Assembly (NCBI RefSeq): GCF_019104725.1
Contig: NZ_JAHRXF010000054.1
Span: 1-38,171, forward strand
Reading direction: 5' to 3'
DNA: 38,171 bases
Source of the DNA: Streptomyces corallincola
Lineage (GTDB): Bacteria > Actinomycetota > Actinomycetes > Streptomycetales > Streptomycetaceae
Of this stretch, positions 1-7,514 are shown piece by piece. A program made the translations under genes and the position numbers. A model generated the notes under the pieces. That model saw nothing but the letters and a program-made list of their open reading frames with translations, ran no database searches and was not told the origin of the DNA. How positions within the stretch are numbered: the stretch's first letter is position 1; each line of letters begins with the position of its first letter.

Positions 1-1
1 G

Positions 2-355
2 CAGCCACAGCGCGCCCCGCACCATGCTGCCGAACTGCCGCGCAGCCCCGCCCCCCCCACCGGCTCGCCCCGCGCCCCCGACCCCGTCAGATACGAGCCG
101 CCGTCCAGCCGCGCCACCCCCCCCGCCCCCCCCCCCCCCGCCGCACCCGGCCTCGCCGAGGCCACCCTCATCTCCAGCCCCGTTCCCACCCCCACCGACC
201 ACCAGCCCCACAACGACCCGGCCGACCCCGACGCCCACCCCGAGTGGCAACTCGCCAGCACCGGCCCCGAAGCCGCCGGTGGCTACCTCTCCGCTGCCGC
301 CGCCCTCATCGTCATCGGCACCGCCGCCTACATGGCCGCCCGCAGCCGCCGCTGA
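2..355 (+). CDS. 3' end of sortase-anchored surface protein (partial)
   Basis: The start lies outside the window; the frame runs open from base 2 to TGA at 353-355 (117 codons seen). The visible part is a proline-rich, low-complexity linker followed by a classic cell-wall sorting signal: LASTG (codons 251-265), a hydrophobic stretch (YLSAAAALIVIGTAAYMAA) and an Arg-rich tail (RSRR). LAXTG is the motif recognised by class E/F-type sortases of Streptomyces, so the protein is probably exported and covalently linked to peptidoglycan. A class F sortase gene lies 2 kb downstream (2337-3023). What the extracellular part does cannot be told from this fragment. Confidence 0.75.
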   Translation, partial: QPQRAPHHAAELPRSPAPPTGSPRAPDPVRYEPPSSRATPPAPPPPAAPGLAEATLISSPVPTPTDHQPHNDPADPDAHPEWQLASTGPEAAGGYLSAAAALIVIGTAAYMAARSRR

Positions 356-700
356 GACGGGGAACGGACACCTACCTACGGGTTCGGCCCGAACTCGCTC
401 TCCCGACCCGCCCGGATTCCCGTAGCCGCCGAGGCGTACGCCCTCGATCCGGCGCCGCGCGACGAGTTCAGCGCCGTACCGCACCGCGCCCGCGACATGG
501 CCGTAGAGCCGCGCACCGCGCACACCGCCCTCCATGCCCCCCCCGCTGCCACCGGCGCGCAGACCACTACCTGCCCGGTACGCGAATTCACCGGCCCCGG
601 CCTGCCCCCCCCACACGCCGCGTACGCCTCCAGCCGCTCCCCACCTCCGTCGCGTACGACGAGCACGCGCGTACTGGACCCAGTGGCCGGTCAGCCGGGG
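356..700. other. gene-free stretch between converging genes
   Basis: About 345 bases between the end of the surface-protein gene and the end of the HAD phosphatase gene. Frames open here are proline/arginine-rich and look like GC-skew artefacts. I see no tRNA, no convincing terminator hairpin and no recognisable protein remnant. Confidence 0.4.
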
Positions 701-1480
701 TCAGACCCGTTCGACCAGGTCCGCGATGGAGCCGACGACGTGGGTGGGGAGGTAGGGGTAGTTGTTGACCTGGTCCTTCGCGGTGAGGCCGGACAGGACG
801 AGGAAGGTCTCCATACCCGCCTCCAGACCGGCCAGGACATCGGTGTCCATGCGGTCACCGATCATCGCGGCGGTCTCGGAGTGGGCGCCGATGCTGTTCA
901 GGCCGTGGCGCATCATGAGCGGGTTCGGCTTGCCGATGAAGTACGGGCTCTTGCCGGTCGCCTTGGTGATCAGCGCGGCCACCGCGCCGGTCGCGGGCAG
1001 CGGGCCCTCGGGGGAGGGGCCGGTCTCGTCGGGGTTGGTGCAGATGAATCGGGCTCCCGCGTTGACCAGGCGTACGGCCTTGGTCATGGCCTCGAAGGAG
1101 TAGAGGCGGGTCTCGCCGAGGATCACGAAGTCGGGGTTGTTGTCGGTGAGGACGTAGCCGACCTGATGCAGCGCGGTCGTGAGACCCGCCTCGCCGATGA
1201 CGTACGCGGAGCCGCCGGGGCGCTGGTCGTCCACGAACTTCGCCGTGGCGAGCGCCGAGGTCCAGATGTTCTCCGCCGGTACGTGCAGGCCCATCCCGGC
1301 CAGGCGCGCGTGCAGGTCGCGGGGCGTGTAGATCGAGTTGTTCGTCAGCACCAAAAACGGCTTCCCGGAGGCCTTCAGTGCCGCGATGAACTCCGCCGCA
1401 CCGGGAATCGGCACCCCCTCGTGCACCAGCACCCCGTCCATGTCCGTCAACCAGGCCGCAATACCCCGTCGCTCCGACAT
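701..1480 (-). CDS. HAD-IIA family (NagD-like) phosphatase
   Basis: A 259-aa cytosolic HAD-superfamily hydrolase of subclass IIA, the NagD/p-nitrophenylphosphatase type that dephosphorylates small phosphorylated metabolites; the physiological substrate is unknown. All HAD motifs are visible: motif I LTDMDGVLVHEG (nucleophile D13, acid D15), motif II LTNNS, the Lys in GKPNPLM, and motif IV MIGDRMDTDVLAG. The cap signature (TNPDETGP, TGAVAALI) fits NagD proteins. I chose ATG at 1480 because GAGGGG lies 9 nt upstream; an in-frame ATG at 1489 is too close to that Shine-Dalgarno. The gene is convergent with the surface-protein fragment and divergent from the sortase-substrate gene. Confidence 0.92.
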   Translation of the reverse strand: MSERRGIAAWLTDMDGVLVHEGVPIPGAAEFIAALKASGKPFLVLTNNSIYTPRDLHARLAGMGLHVPAENIWTSALATAKFVDDQRPGGSAYVIGEAGLTTALHQVGYVLTDNNPDFVILGETRLYSFEAMTKAVRLVNAGARFICTNPDETGPSPEGPLPATGAVAALITKATGKSPYFIGKPNPLMMRHGLNSIGAHSETAAMIGDRMDTDVLAGLEAGMETFLVLSGLTAKDQVNNYPYLPTHVVGSIADLVERV

Positions 1481-1687
1481 CCCACGCATCCCCTCAGTCA
1501 CTGGTGCTCCGACCAGGCTATACGGGGGTGGGGTGAGAGCCTGAGCGGGCGGGGAGCGCTCGCCCCGACCTGCGACCCTACGCACCCCCGCCCCCCCACC
1601 CCCTTCACCCATTCAGCCCACACCCCCACCCCCGAAGATGCGCCCCGCCTCCCCCCGGGGGACTCTCCCAATGTCTGGAGGTTCACG

Positions 1688-2323
1688 ATGGGTTTGGTTG
1701 GAATTACTCTCTGTGCCGTCCTCGGGGGCGTGGCACTGGCGCCCGGGGCGTACGCGGCCGAGGGCGGGCAAGGTGTCCTCGTCACGCCTGCCGCGCCCGC
1801 GCCCGGCGCTGACGTGGGGCTGGAGGTGCGGGGGTGCCAGGGGAGTGAGGGCACCGCCACCTCCGGGGCGTTCGTCTCGGAGGCACGCCTGACCGGGGAG
1901 CAGGGGACGCTGAGCGGGGACACCCGAGTACGGTCCGCCGTGACTCCGGGGACGTACGCCGTACGTGTCCAGTGCGCCGGAACGGTCGTCAACGGCACCC
2001 TCACCGTCACCGGTCAGGGCGCCGCACAGGGCACCACCCCGGACACCCCCCAGGGCACCACCCCGGACACCCCCCAGGGCACCGCCCCGGACGCCGACCC
2101 CCAGGGCACCGCACGGGGCACCGCCGCGGACACCGCCCGTGCCACCACCCCCGTCGCCCCCGTCCACGCGGGCGGCGGCGGAGCCTCCGCGCACTTCGCC
2201 ACCGTCGCCACCACAGGTTCCGGACCCGACACCGCCCAGGCCGTCACCGGGCTGGCCCTGGCCGGGGCCGCCGCCGGGGCCGTGGGGCTGCTCCGGGCCC
2301 GCCGGAGCCGTACCGCAGGCTGA
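1688..2323 (+). CDS. secreted protein with VATTG sorting-like signal
   Basis: A 211-aa predicted exported protein. The N-terminus is a signal peptide (MGLVGITLCAVLGGVALAPG, cleavage near AYA-AEG), followed by an Ig-like small domain with two Cys (EVRGC... VRVQC) and a Thr/Pro/Gln-rich linker with three 8-residue QGTTPDTP-type repeats. The end reads VATTG, a hydrophobic stretch rich in Ala/Gly, then RARRSR, a wall-sorting layout with V in place of the usual L. It sits 13 bp before the class F sortase gene and is presumably its dedicated substrate and operon partner. GGAGG at 1677-1681, 6 nt before ATG 1688, supports this start. The cargo function is unknown. Confidence 0.8.
   Translation: MGLVGITLCAVLGGVALAPGAYAAEGGQGVLVTPAAPAPGADVGLEVRGCQGSEGTATSGAFVSEARLTGEQGTLSGDTRVRSAVTPGTYAVRVQCAGTVVNGTLTVTGQGAAQGTTPDTPQGTTPDTPQGTAPDADPQGTARGTAADTARATTPVAPVHAGGGGASAHFATVATTGSGPDTAQAVTGLALAGAAAGAVGLLRARRSRTAG
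2027..2098 (+). repeat. 24-bp in-frame tandem repeat (3 units)
   Basis: Three consecutive 24-bp units (2027, 2051, 2075), each encoding QGTTPDTP or the variant QGTAPDAD. They lie in the linker of the sortase substrate, and being in frame they would change linker length without disrupting the sorting signal. Degenerate further copies (QGTARGTA) follow. Confidence 0.85.
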
Positions 2324-2336
2324 GCCCCCGCGCCCC

Positions 2337-3023
2337 ATGACCCACGACCCCGCAGCCCGGCACTCCGCGGCCCGGCACCCCGGTACCGTCCGCCTGCTCA
2401 CCGCTCTCGCCTGGACCCTGTTGCTGCTCGGCCTCTGGATGTGGGGGCGCGGGGTGTCCGGCGGGGAGGGGAACGCGGCGCCGGGGGACGTCGCCGCGCT
2501 GGGCCGGGTGGACGACGGCACCGTACGGCTGCCGCCCGCCGCGAAACCCCTCACGGGCCCGGCCGCCCCGCAGCGCATCGACATCCCCGAACTCGGTGTC
2601 CAGGCGCCGGTCATGTCCCGCGGCCTCGACAAGGACGGCTCCATCGAGCCGCCGCCGTTCGACCAGCCGGGGGTGGTCGGCTGGTACGGCGCCGGGACCG
2701 TGCCCGGCGCGGCGGGCACCGCGCTGGTCGTCGGACATGTGGACACCGCGACCCGGCCCGCCGTCTTCTACAAGCTCAGCACCCTGCGCTCCGGCGAGAC
2801 CGTCCGCGTCTACCGTGCCGACGGCCGTATCGCCCGCTTCACCGTGGAGGACGTCCGGGTCCTCCCCGTGGCCGACTTCGACCCCGTCCAGGCGTACGGC
2901 CCCCGCGAACCCGGCCGCTCCGAACTCCGCCTCATCACCTGCGGCGGCACCTTCGACCGCGCCGCCGGCGCGTACACGGCCAACGTGATCGTCTCGGCCT
3001 ACCTCAGCGGCACGGAGGCGTGA
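2337..3023 (+). CDS. class F sortase
   Basis: A 228-aa membrane-anchored sortase, a cysteine transpeptidase attaching exported proteins to peptidoglycan on the outer face of the membrane. It has one N-terminal membrane segment (about residues 17-33), a short linker, and the sortase beta-barrel beginning QRIDIPELGVQAPV. The catalytic His134 is in VVGHVDT and the nucleophile Cys202 in LITCGG. The usual downstream Arg is not in the expected YRDNV context: the sequence reads GAYTANVIV, so the Arg may be that of FDR (C+6) or lie elsewhere. The gene starts 13 bp after the VATTG protein, so the two are probably one transcript. Confidence 0.9.
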   Translation: MTHDPAARHSAARHPGTVRLLTALAWTLLLLGLWMWGRGVSGGEGNAAPGDVAALGRVDDGTVRLPPAAKPLTGPAAPQRIDIPELGVQAPVMSRGLDKDGSIEPPPFDQPGVVGWYGAGTVPGAAGTALVVGHVDTATRPAVFYKLSTLRSGETVRVYRADGRIARFTVEDVRVLPVADFDPVQAYGPREPGRSELRLITCGGTFDRAAGAYTANVIVSAYLSGTEA

Positions 3024-3291
3024 GCGCACGTCCGCGAGGGCGCCGGGCTTCTTGTACGACAGGCTCGCCGATGCCGTCGTACCTACGAGACCGCCCCACC
3101 GCCCCGCTTCGTACCGCCATCCTCCGTCCCGCCGGTGACCGACCCCGGCCCGCGTACGGCGTTCACGCGGCGATCGACCGGCCGACCGGCCGGCCGACCG
3201 GCTCACCGGGGTGAGGAACCGCGCGAGGCGGTGAAGGCGGGCCTGGCCTCCCGGCTCGCGGAGGGCTCGTGGGCGGCTCCCGGCGGCGGAC

Positions 3292-3390
3292 CGCTCGGAC
3301 GACGCCGAAGCCGTGCCGCGTCTCCACGAAGCCCCTCGCCCGGAGGGCGTCCAGCGCTTCGCGCACCGAGTTCCGGCTCACGCCAGGAAC
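3292..3390 (-). pseudogene. GntR-family HTH remnant
   Basis: In a minus-strand frame (first ATG at 3444) the residues VPGVSRNSVREALDALRARG and then FVETRHGFGVVRAV match the core of a GntR winged-helix DNA-binding domain, including the recognition helix SRNSVREAL and the wing RHGFGVV. Everything else is missing: the usual PSE-x-x-LA helix before it is degenerate (GYVVVDRV) and there is no effector domain, only Pro/Arg-rich sequence. I read it as the decayed remains of a regulator gene next to a tRNA gene. Chance similarity is unlikely over about 30 residues but not excluded. Confidence 0.5.
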
Positions 3391-3457
3391 TCGATCAACC
3401 ACCACGTACCCGGAGTTCCCGCGCCGCCCTGCGCCGGAGCGCATCCGGCCGGAACGA

Positions 3458-3493
3458 CGAGAAGACCCCCCGCGTGAACGGAGGGCCTTCTCG
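3458..3493 (-). terminator. tRNA-Lys terminator hairpin
   Basis: Arms CGAGAAGACCCCCC and GGAGGGCCTTCTCG pair with one internal mismatch around an 8-base loop (GCGTGAAC), 8 bases beyond the 3' end of the tRNA-Lys gene. Related hairpins accompany the other two tRNA-Lys copies. Confidence 0.75.
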
Positions 3494-3500
3494 GTGTCTG

Positions 3501-3574
3501 TGCGCCGCCAGGGACTCGAACCCCGGACCCGCTGATTAAGAGTCAGCTGCTCTAACCAACTGAGCTAGCGGCGC
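3501..3574 (-). tRNA. tRNA-Lys (CTT), copy 1
   Basis: A 74-nt tRNA with acceptor stem GCGCCGC/GCGGCGC, D-arm TAGCTCAGTTGG, anticodon arm GCTGA-CTCTTAA-TCAGC with anticodon CTT, and T-arm GGTTCGAGTCC. The CCA end is not encoded (CAG follows the discriminator A). TAGAGT (complement of 3590-3595) is a plausible -10 about 16 nt upstream. It is identical to the copies at 8070-8143 and 17420-17493. Confidence 0.97.
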
Positions 3575-3761
3575 CTGCTGACGAAGAGAACTCTACCCGA
3601 CCTCCCGGAGTGCTCCGGACCGCGCTCACCGCCCCGACCAGCCCACTCGGCGGACCCCGTACATCATTCGGACCGTCAACATGCGTGCCCGGCGGACAGT
3701 TGTGACACTGATCAACGTGCACACGCCCGGACATATCCACCCCGAATGTGAGGCAGATCGC

Positions 3762-5102
3762 ATGGGCGCTCCGGCGTTCCAGGAGATCGACCCCGAGAGA
3801 GACTGCGGCTGTCCCGGCTGCGTCCAGGCCCGGCGGAGCGCGGCGGCCCGGCCGTTGTCCGCCCGCTTCGGCGGTGGGGCGGCGGCGCGCGGGATCGCGG
3901 TGGTGGCCGCCGCCGCGTCCGCCGCCCTCGGCGCGACCCCGGCCGCCGCCGTCCCCACCCGCGCCCCGCACGTCCCACGCCTCCCGCACGTCCCCCACCT
4001 GCCGCACCTCCCGGCGGACCTCCCGCGTGCCGCCGACGGCGACCTCCCGCCGACCCCGCAGGGCGCCCCCACCCCGCTGCGCGGCCTGACCCCCGCCAGC
4101 CGTGCCCCCGCGACCACGCGGACGCAGATCATCAACCGCGCCAAGGTCTGGGTCGCCGCGCAGGTGCCGTACAGCGTGAGCGGGTACTGGAGCGACGGGT
4201 ACCGGCAGGACTGCTCGGGGTTCGTGTCGATGGCCTGGAGTCTCGGCTCCAACGAGTGGACGGGCAGCCTCGCCTCCTTCGGGGTGAAAATCACCAAGGA
4301 GGAACTCCAGCCCGGCGACATGCTGCTGTTCCACAACACCGCCGACCCCAACAACGGTTCCCACGTGGTCATCTTCGGCGGCTGGACCGACTACACGCAC
4401 ACCGCGTACACGGCGTACGAGCAGACACCCCCGCACACCCGGCGCGGGGCCACCCCGTACCCGTACTGGAACCACACCGGCCAGTACGTGCCGTACCGCT
4501 ACAAGGGCGTCACCAGCGACACCGCCGGGGCGCCCCCGGCCACCGGGACCAAGGAACCGGTGCCGTACCCCGGCGCCCGGTACTTCGGGCCCGGCGCCGA
4601 CAACGCCAGCGTGCTCAAGCTCGGCCGACTGCTCGTCGCGCGCGGGGCGGGGGCGTACTACCCGAAGGGCCCGGCGCGGGAGTGGAGCGACGCCGACCGG
4701 CAGGCCACCCGCGCGTTCCAGCGGGCGCAGGGCTGGACCGGGAGCGCGGCCGACGGGCTGCCCGGCCCCCGCACCTGGGAACTGCTGGTCACCGGCAAGG
4801 GCGCGAACATCCCCGCCGCACCCGGCACGTCCGGCACCTCCGGCTCGTCGGGCACGAACGGTGTCCCCGGCTATCCGGGGCGCGGTTATTTCCGGCCTGG
4901 CCAGTCCAACGCGTACGTCACCCGGCTCGGCGAACGGCTCGTGGAGCAGGGGTTCGGGCGGTTCTACGCCCAGGGGCCCGGACCCCGCTGGGGCGAGGCG
5001 GACCGGCGGGCCGTGGAGGCGTTCCAGCGCGGCCAGGGCTGGCGGGGCGGCGCCGCCGACGGCTACCCCGGCCCGGAGACCTGGCGCCGCCTCTTCGCCT
5101 AG
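3762..5102 (+). CDS. secreted NlpC/P60-like hydrolase with two PG-binding domains
   Basis: A 446-aa predicted cell-wall protein. The N-terminus carries an unusual DCGCPGC cluster before a basic segment and a hydrophobic export segment (GIAVVAAAASAALGATPAAA). A His/Pro-rich spacer leads to a papain-like hydrolase domain, with catalytic Cys in YRQDCSGFVSMAW and His in NGSHVVIFGGW, typical of NlpC/P60-type peptidoglycan endopeptidases or amidases. Two peptidoglycan_binding_1-like modules follow, each with TRAFQRAQGW or VEAFQRGQGW and DGxPGPxTW, joined by a Gly/Ser/Thr linker. Start ATG 3762 has GAGG 8 nt upstream; an earlier in-frame ATG (3681) lacks one. Probably acts in wall remodelling; substrate bond not determinable. 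Confidence 0.88.
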   Translation: MGAPAFQEIDPERDCGCPGCVQARRSAAARPLSARFGGGAAARGIAVVAAAASAALGATPAAAVPTRAPHVPRLPHVPHLPHLPADLPRAADGDLPPTPQGAPTPLRGLTPASRAPATTRTQIINRAKVWVAAQVPYSVSGYWSDGYRQDCSGFVSMAWSLGSNEWTGSLASFGVKITKEELQPGDMLLFHNTADPNNGSHVVIFGGWTDYTHTAYTAYEQTPPHTRRGATPYPYWNHTGQYVPYRYKGVTSDTAGAPPATGTKEPVPYPGARYFGPGADNASVLKLGRLLVARGAGAYYPKGPAREWSDADRQATRAFQRAQGWTGSAADGLPGPRTWELLVTGKGANIPAAPGTSGTSGSSGTNGVPGYPGRGYFRPGQSNAYVTRLGERLVEQGFGRFYAQGPGPRWGEADRRAVEAFQRGQGWRGGAADGYPGPETWRRLFA

Positions 5103-5322
5103 CCCCACACCCCGCCACGTCCCCACCGGCACCCGAATCCCGACCGGCACCCGAGCCCCGACCGGCGCCCTGCACCCGCGCCCCCACCCGCACCCGAGTA
5201 CCGACCGGCGCCCGCACCCGCGCCGCCACACCCGCACCCGGCATCACCCTCGTCACCCGCATTCACCCTCGTCACCCCCTTCTCACTGTCATGAAGCATC
5301 TGGCGCGGAGGCTGGAGCACGC
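5103..5322. repeat. low-complexity CCGACCGGC/CACCCG repeats
   Basis: The gap before the SPFH gene is a C-rich strand built from degenerate repeats of CCGACCGGCNCCC and CACCCGCAC, ending with two copies of ACCCGCATTCACCCTCGTCACCC-like sequence. No gene or clear promoter is visible. Confidence 0.5.
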
Positions 5323-6456
5323 ATGAGCACCACCACACAGCACAGGTCCGGGTCCGGGCCGGAGGAGCAGCCGGAGGGCACCGGCACGGTCACCCGTCCG
5401 GTCCGGCTGATCCAGAACGAGGCCACCACCGAGATCCCCGTCCACCTGCTGTTCCGGGACGACCCCGACCCCGCGCCGGTGCCGCTGCGCCCGGCCGTGG
5501 TGGGGCGTCGGCAGGGCACTGGTGAGCAGCCCCGGACCCGGCCACCGGCGCCGGTGCGCGGGCGGACGCTGCCGGACGTCGGCCCGGAGCTGACGGAGCG
5601 TCCGGCGCGGGTGCTGCCCGGTCTCGCCGGGGTGCTGGCCGGGACCGGCGGGGCGCTGGGGTGCCTGGCCGCGTCCTGGTGGGCGGGGGTGCTGCCGCCG
5701 TCCGCGGTGGACGCGCTGCGGCTGCCCGCCTCCTCCGGCGCGGGACTGGGCCCGGCGCAGTGGGCGGCGTACGCGGGCGCGGGCGCGCTCGGCGCGTTCG
5801 GGTTCGGCGGGCTGACCAGGGGCCGGGCCGGGCAGGCGCGGCTGCTGGGGATGTTCGGGCGCTACCGGGGTACGGTCCGGCGCACCGGGCTGCTCTGGGT
5901 CAACCCGCTGCTGCGCCGCCGCCGGGTGGACGTACGGCTGCGGCACTGGCGGAGCGAGGCGATGCCCGCCGCCGACGGCAACGGGGTGGCGCTGCGGGTG
6001 GTCGTGCTGGTGGTCTGGCGGGTGCGGGACACCGCGCGGGCGCTGCTGGGCATCGACGACCACGAGACCTACCTGCGCGAATGCGTCGAGGCCGCGCTGG
6101 CCCGCGTCCCCGTGGAGCCGCCCGGCGCGGCGCGCGGCGGGGTCGCGGTGGCGGGGGAGGCGCTGACCCGGCTGGTCGCGGGGGACGCGCGGCCGGTGGG
6201 CCTTGAGGTGTTCTCGGTGCAGCCGGTACGCGTGGAGTACGCCCCCGAGGTGGCCCCGGCGATGCACCGGCGCCGGATCGCCGCGCTGGAGGCGCGGGAG
6301 CGTGCCGGGGTCCTCAACTCGGTGGTGGACTCGGTGGAGGACACGGTGACCCGGCTGACCGTGCGCGGGCTGGTCGAACTGGACGACTACGAGCGCAAGG
6401 CGCTGGTCCGGGACCTGACGGTGGCGTTCTGCGCGGGGCGGCGCGAGCCGGTGTGA
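5323..6456 (+). CDS. SPFH/Band-7 domain membrane protein
   Basis: A 377-aa protein with a disordered, Pro/Arg-rich N-terminus, two hydrophobic segments (about residues 95-115 and 135-155) and an SPFH (stomatin/prohibitin-like) domain: LLWVNPLLRRRRVDVR, VALRVVVLVVWRVRDTARAL, YLRECVEAALARV, and the C-terminal helix APAMHRRRIAALEARERAGV followed by VVDSVEDTV. Such proteins form membrane-associated oligomers and organise lipid domains; the partner here is unknown. The start ATG 5323 has GGAGG and GGAG upstream. It is monocistronic as far as seen, with low-complexity DNA before it. Confidence 0.88.
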   Translation: MSTTTQHRSGSGPEEQPEGTGTVTRPVRLIQNEATTEIPVHLLFRDDPDPAPVPLRPAVVGRRQGTGEQPRTRPPAPVRGRTLPDVGPELTERPARVLPGLAGVLAGTGGALGCLAASWWAGVLPPSAVDALRLPASSGAGLGPAQWAAYAGAGALGAFGFGGLTRGRAGQARLLGMFGRYRGTVRRTGLLWVNPLLRRRRVDVRLRHWRSEAMPAADGNGVALRVVVLVVWRVRDTARALLGIDDHETYLRECVEAALARVPVEPPGAARGGVAVAGEALTRLVAGDARPVGLEVFSVQPVRVEYAPEVAPAMHRRRIAALEARERAGVLNSVVDSVEDTVTRLTVRGLVELDDYERKALVRDLTVAFCAGRREPV

Positions 6457-6607
6457 GCCGCTGTGATCCGGTGTGAGCCGGTCCGGGCCCGTGCGATCCG
6501 GTCCTGGCCCGCGCGGGCCGGGGGAGCCGCGCGGGCCGGTGCGCCCCCGGCGTGCGCGGGGCATGGGGAGTGCGGGCGGAGGTTCACCGGGAGGTGTGCG
6601 TGCGCTA

Positions 6608-6636
6608 TGGACACGGTCAACTCCTGGTAATAATCT
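6608..6636 (+). promoter_or_regulatory. putative promoter of the chitin LPMO gene
   Basis: TGGACA (6608-6613) and TAATCT (6631-6636) are separated by 17 bp, an acceptable -35/-10 pair about 70 bp before the LPMO start. TAATAAT (6628-6634) is an alternative -10. The DasR-type box begins 5 bp downstream, where it would cover the transcription start. Confidence 0.5.
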
Positions 6637-6640
6637 CGGA

Positions 6641-6656
6641 CTTGGTCTAGACCTAA
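6641..6656 (+). promoter_or_regulatory. DasR-responsive element (dre)
   Basis: CTTGGTCTAGACCTAA contains the palindromic core TGGTCTAGACC of the 16-bp DasR box (consensus ACTGGTCTAGACCAGT), with differences only in the outer bases. DasR is the GntR-family repressor of chitin and N-acetylglucosamine genes in Streptomyces. Its place just downstream of a -10 element and 52 bp before an LPMO gene fits repression relieved by aminosugar phosphates. Confidence 0.85.
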
Positions 6657-6708
6657 CGGCACGGCTCGGCTCGGAAACTCCTCCCCCACGTTCTCCAGGA
6701 GCGGCCCT

Positions 6709-7314
6709 ATGCGCACCAGGACCAAACTGTCCGCCGTCGTGCTGGGCGCGGCGACCGCCGGAGCGTTCGCGCTCTCCACCGGCGGCGCCAGCGGGCACGG
6801 CTACACCGATCTCCCCATCAGCAGGCAGAAGCTCTGCCAGAACGGCACCGTCGCCAACTGCGGCTCGATCCAGTGGGAGCCGCAGAGTGTCGAGGGCCCC
6901 AAGGGCTTCCCGGCGGGCGGCCCCGCCGACGGTCAGCTCTGCAACGGCGGTCTGGGTCAGTTCGCCCAGCTCAGCGCGGCCAAGCAGCCGTCGGGCGCGG
7001 CCTGGCCCACCACCCGCGTGACGGGTGGCCAGCAGTACACGTTCCGCTGGCAGTTCACCGCCATGCACGCCACGACCGACTTCAAGTACTACGTCACGAA
7101 GCCGGGCTGGAACCAGAACCACAACCTCTCCCGCTCGGACCTCAACCTCACCCCGTTCTTCACGGTGCCGTACAACAACCAGCGGCCCCCGGCCACCCTC
7201 AGCCACACCGGCACCCTGCCGTCCGGACTGAGCGGCCACCACGTGATCCTCGCGGTGTGGACCATCGCCGACACCGGCAACGCGTTCTACGCCTGCTCGG
7301 ACGTCACCTTCTGA
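6709..7314 (+). CDS. chb3: AA10 lytic polysaccharide monooxygenase, chitin-binding
   Basis: A 201-aa secreted single-domain AA10 LPMO (CBM33), a copper enzyme that oxidatively cleaves crystalline chitin. The signal peptide ends at ASG, leaving mature N-terminal His30 (HGYTDLP); the second copper-brace ligand is His120 in FTAMHATTDF, and the axial Phe is in GNAFYACSDV. Cysteines pair as in the family. There is no extra carbohydrate-binding module, which fits the small Chb3-type proteins; the symbol rests on family size and recalled S. coelicolor gene order, not a search. AGGAG sits 7 nt before ATG 6709. The DasR box upstream and a strong terminator downstream make it a self-contained chitin-responsive unit. 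Confidence 0.9.
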   Translation: MRTRTKLSAVVLGAATAGAFALSTGGASGHGYTDLPISRQKLCQNGTVANCGSIQWEPQSVEGPKGFPAGGPADGQLCNGGLGQFAQLSAAKQPSGAAWPTTRVTGGQQYTFRWQFTAMHATTDFKYYVTKPGWNQNHNLSRSDLNLTPFFTVPYNNQRPPATLSHTGTLPSGLSGHHVILAVWTIADTGNAFYACSDVTF

Positions 7315-7326
7315 TCAGCGCCTCCC

Positions 7327-7363
7327 GGTACGGGGTCCACCCACCGACCACGGACCCCGTACC
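7327..7363 (+). terminator. strong hairpin after LPMO gene
   Basis: GGTACGGGGTCC (7327-7338) and GGACCCCGTACC (7352-7363) form a perfect 12-bp stem with a 13-base loop, starting 13 bp after the LPMO stop codon. No U-tract follows, which is common in Streptomyces. Confidence 0.85.
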
Positions 7364-7514
7364 CCCCTGGCCGTCAATCGGCCGCCAACCGGCCGTCCCC
7401 CGGCCGCCCTCGGGGTTCTGAGCTTCGCTTGAGGCCGTGCGGCTCCCGGCGCGAGTACGTTCCCGACACGCACCGCACATCGTGCGCGGCGCGCTCGGAC
7501 CTCGGGGGGCCCGC

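Noticed and set aside
497..2323. Long plus-strand frame across the HAD gene
   Set aside because: Only the part from 1688 has a ribosome site, signal peptide and sensible sequence; the earlier part is antisense to the HAD phosphatase.
3552..5237. 561-codon minus-strand frame opposite the peptidoglycan hydrolase
   Set aside because: Composition is GC-skew antisense (Arg/Gly/Ala-rich, no domains), and the opposite strand carries clear catalytic and binding modules.
6506..6519. GGCCCGCGCGGGCC palindrome after the SPFH gene as a terminator
   Set aside because: It has no loop and lies in general GCC-rich repeats; not distinctive enough.
5272..7242. 656-codon minus-strand frame opposite the SPFH and LPMO genes
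   Set aside because: It is antisense to two well-supported genes and shows no recognisable domain.
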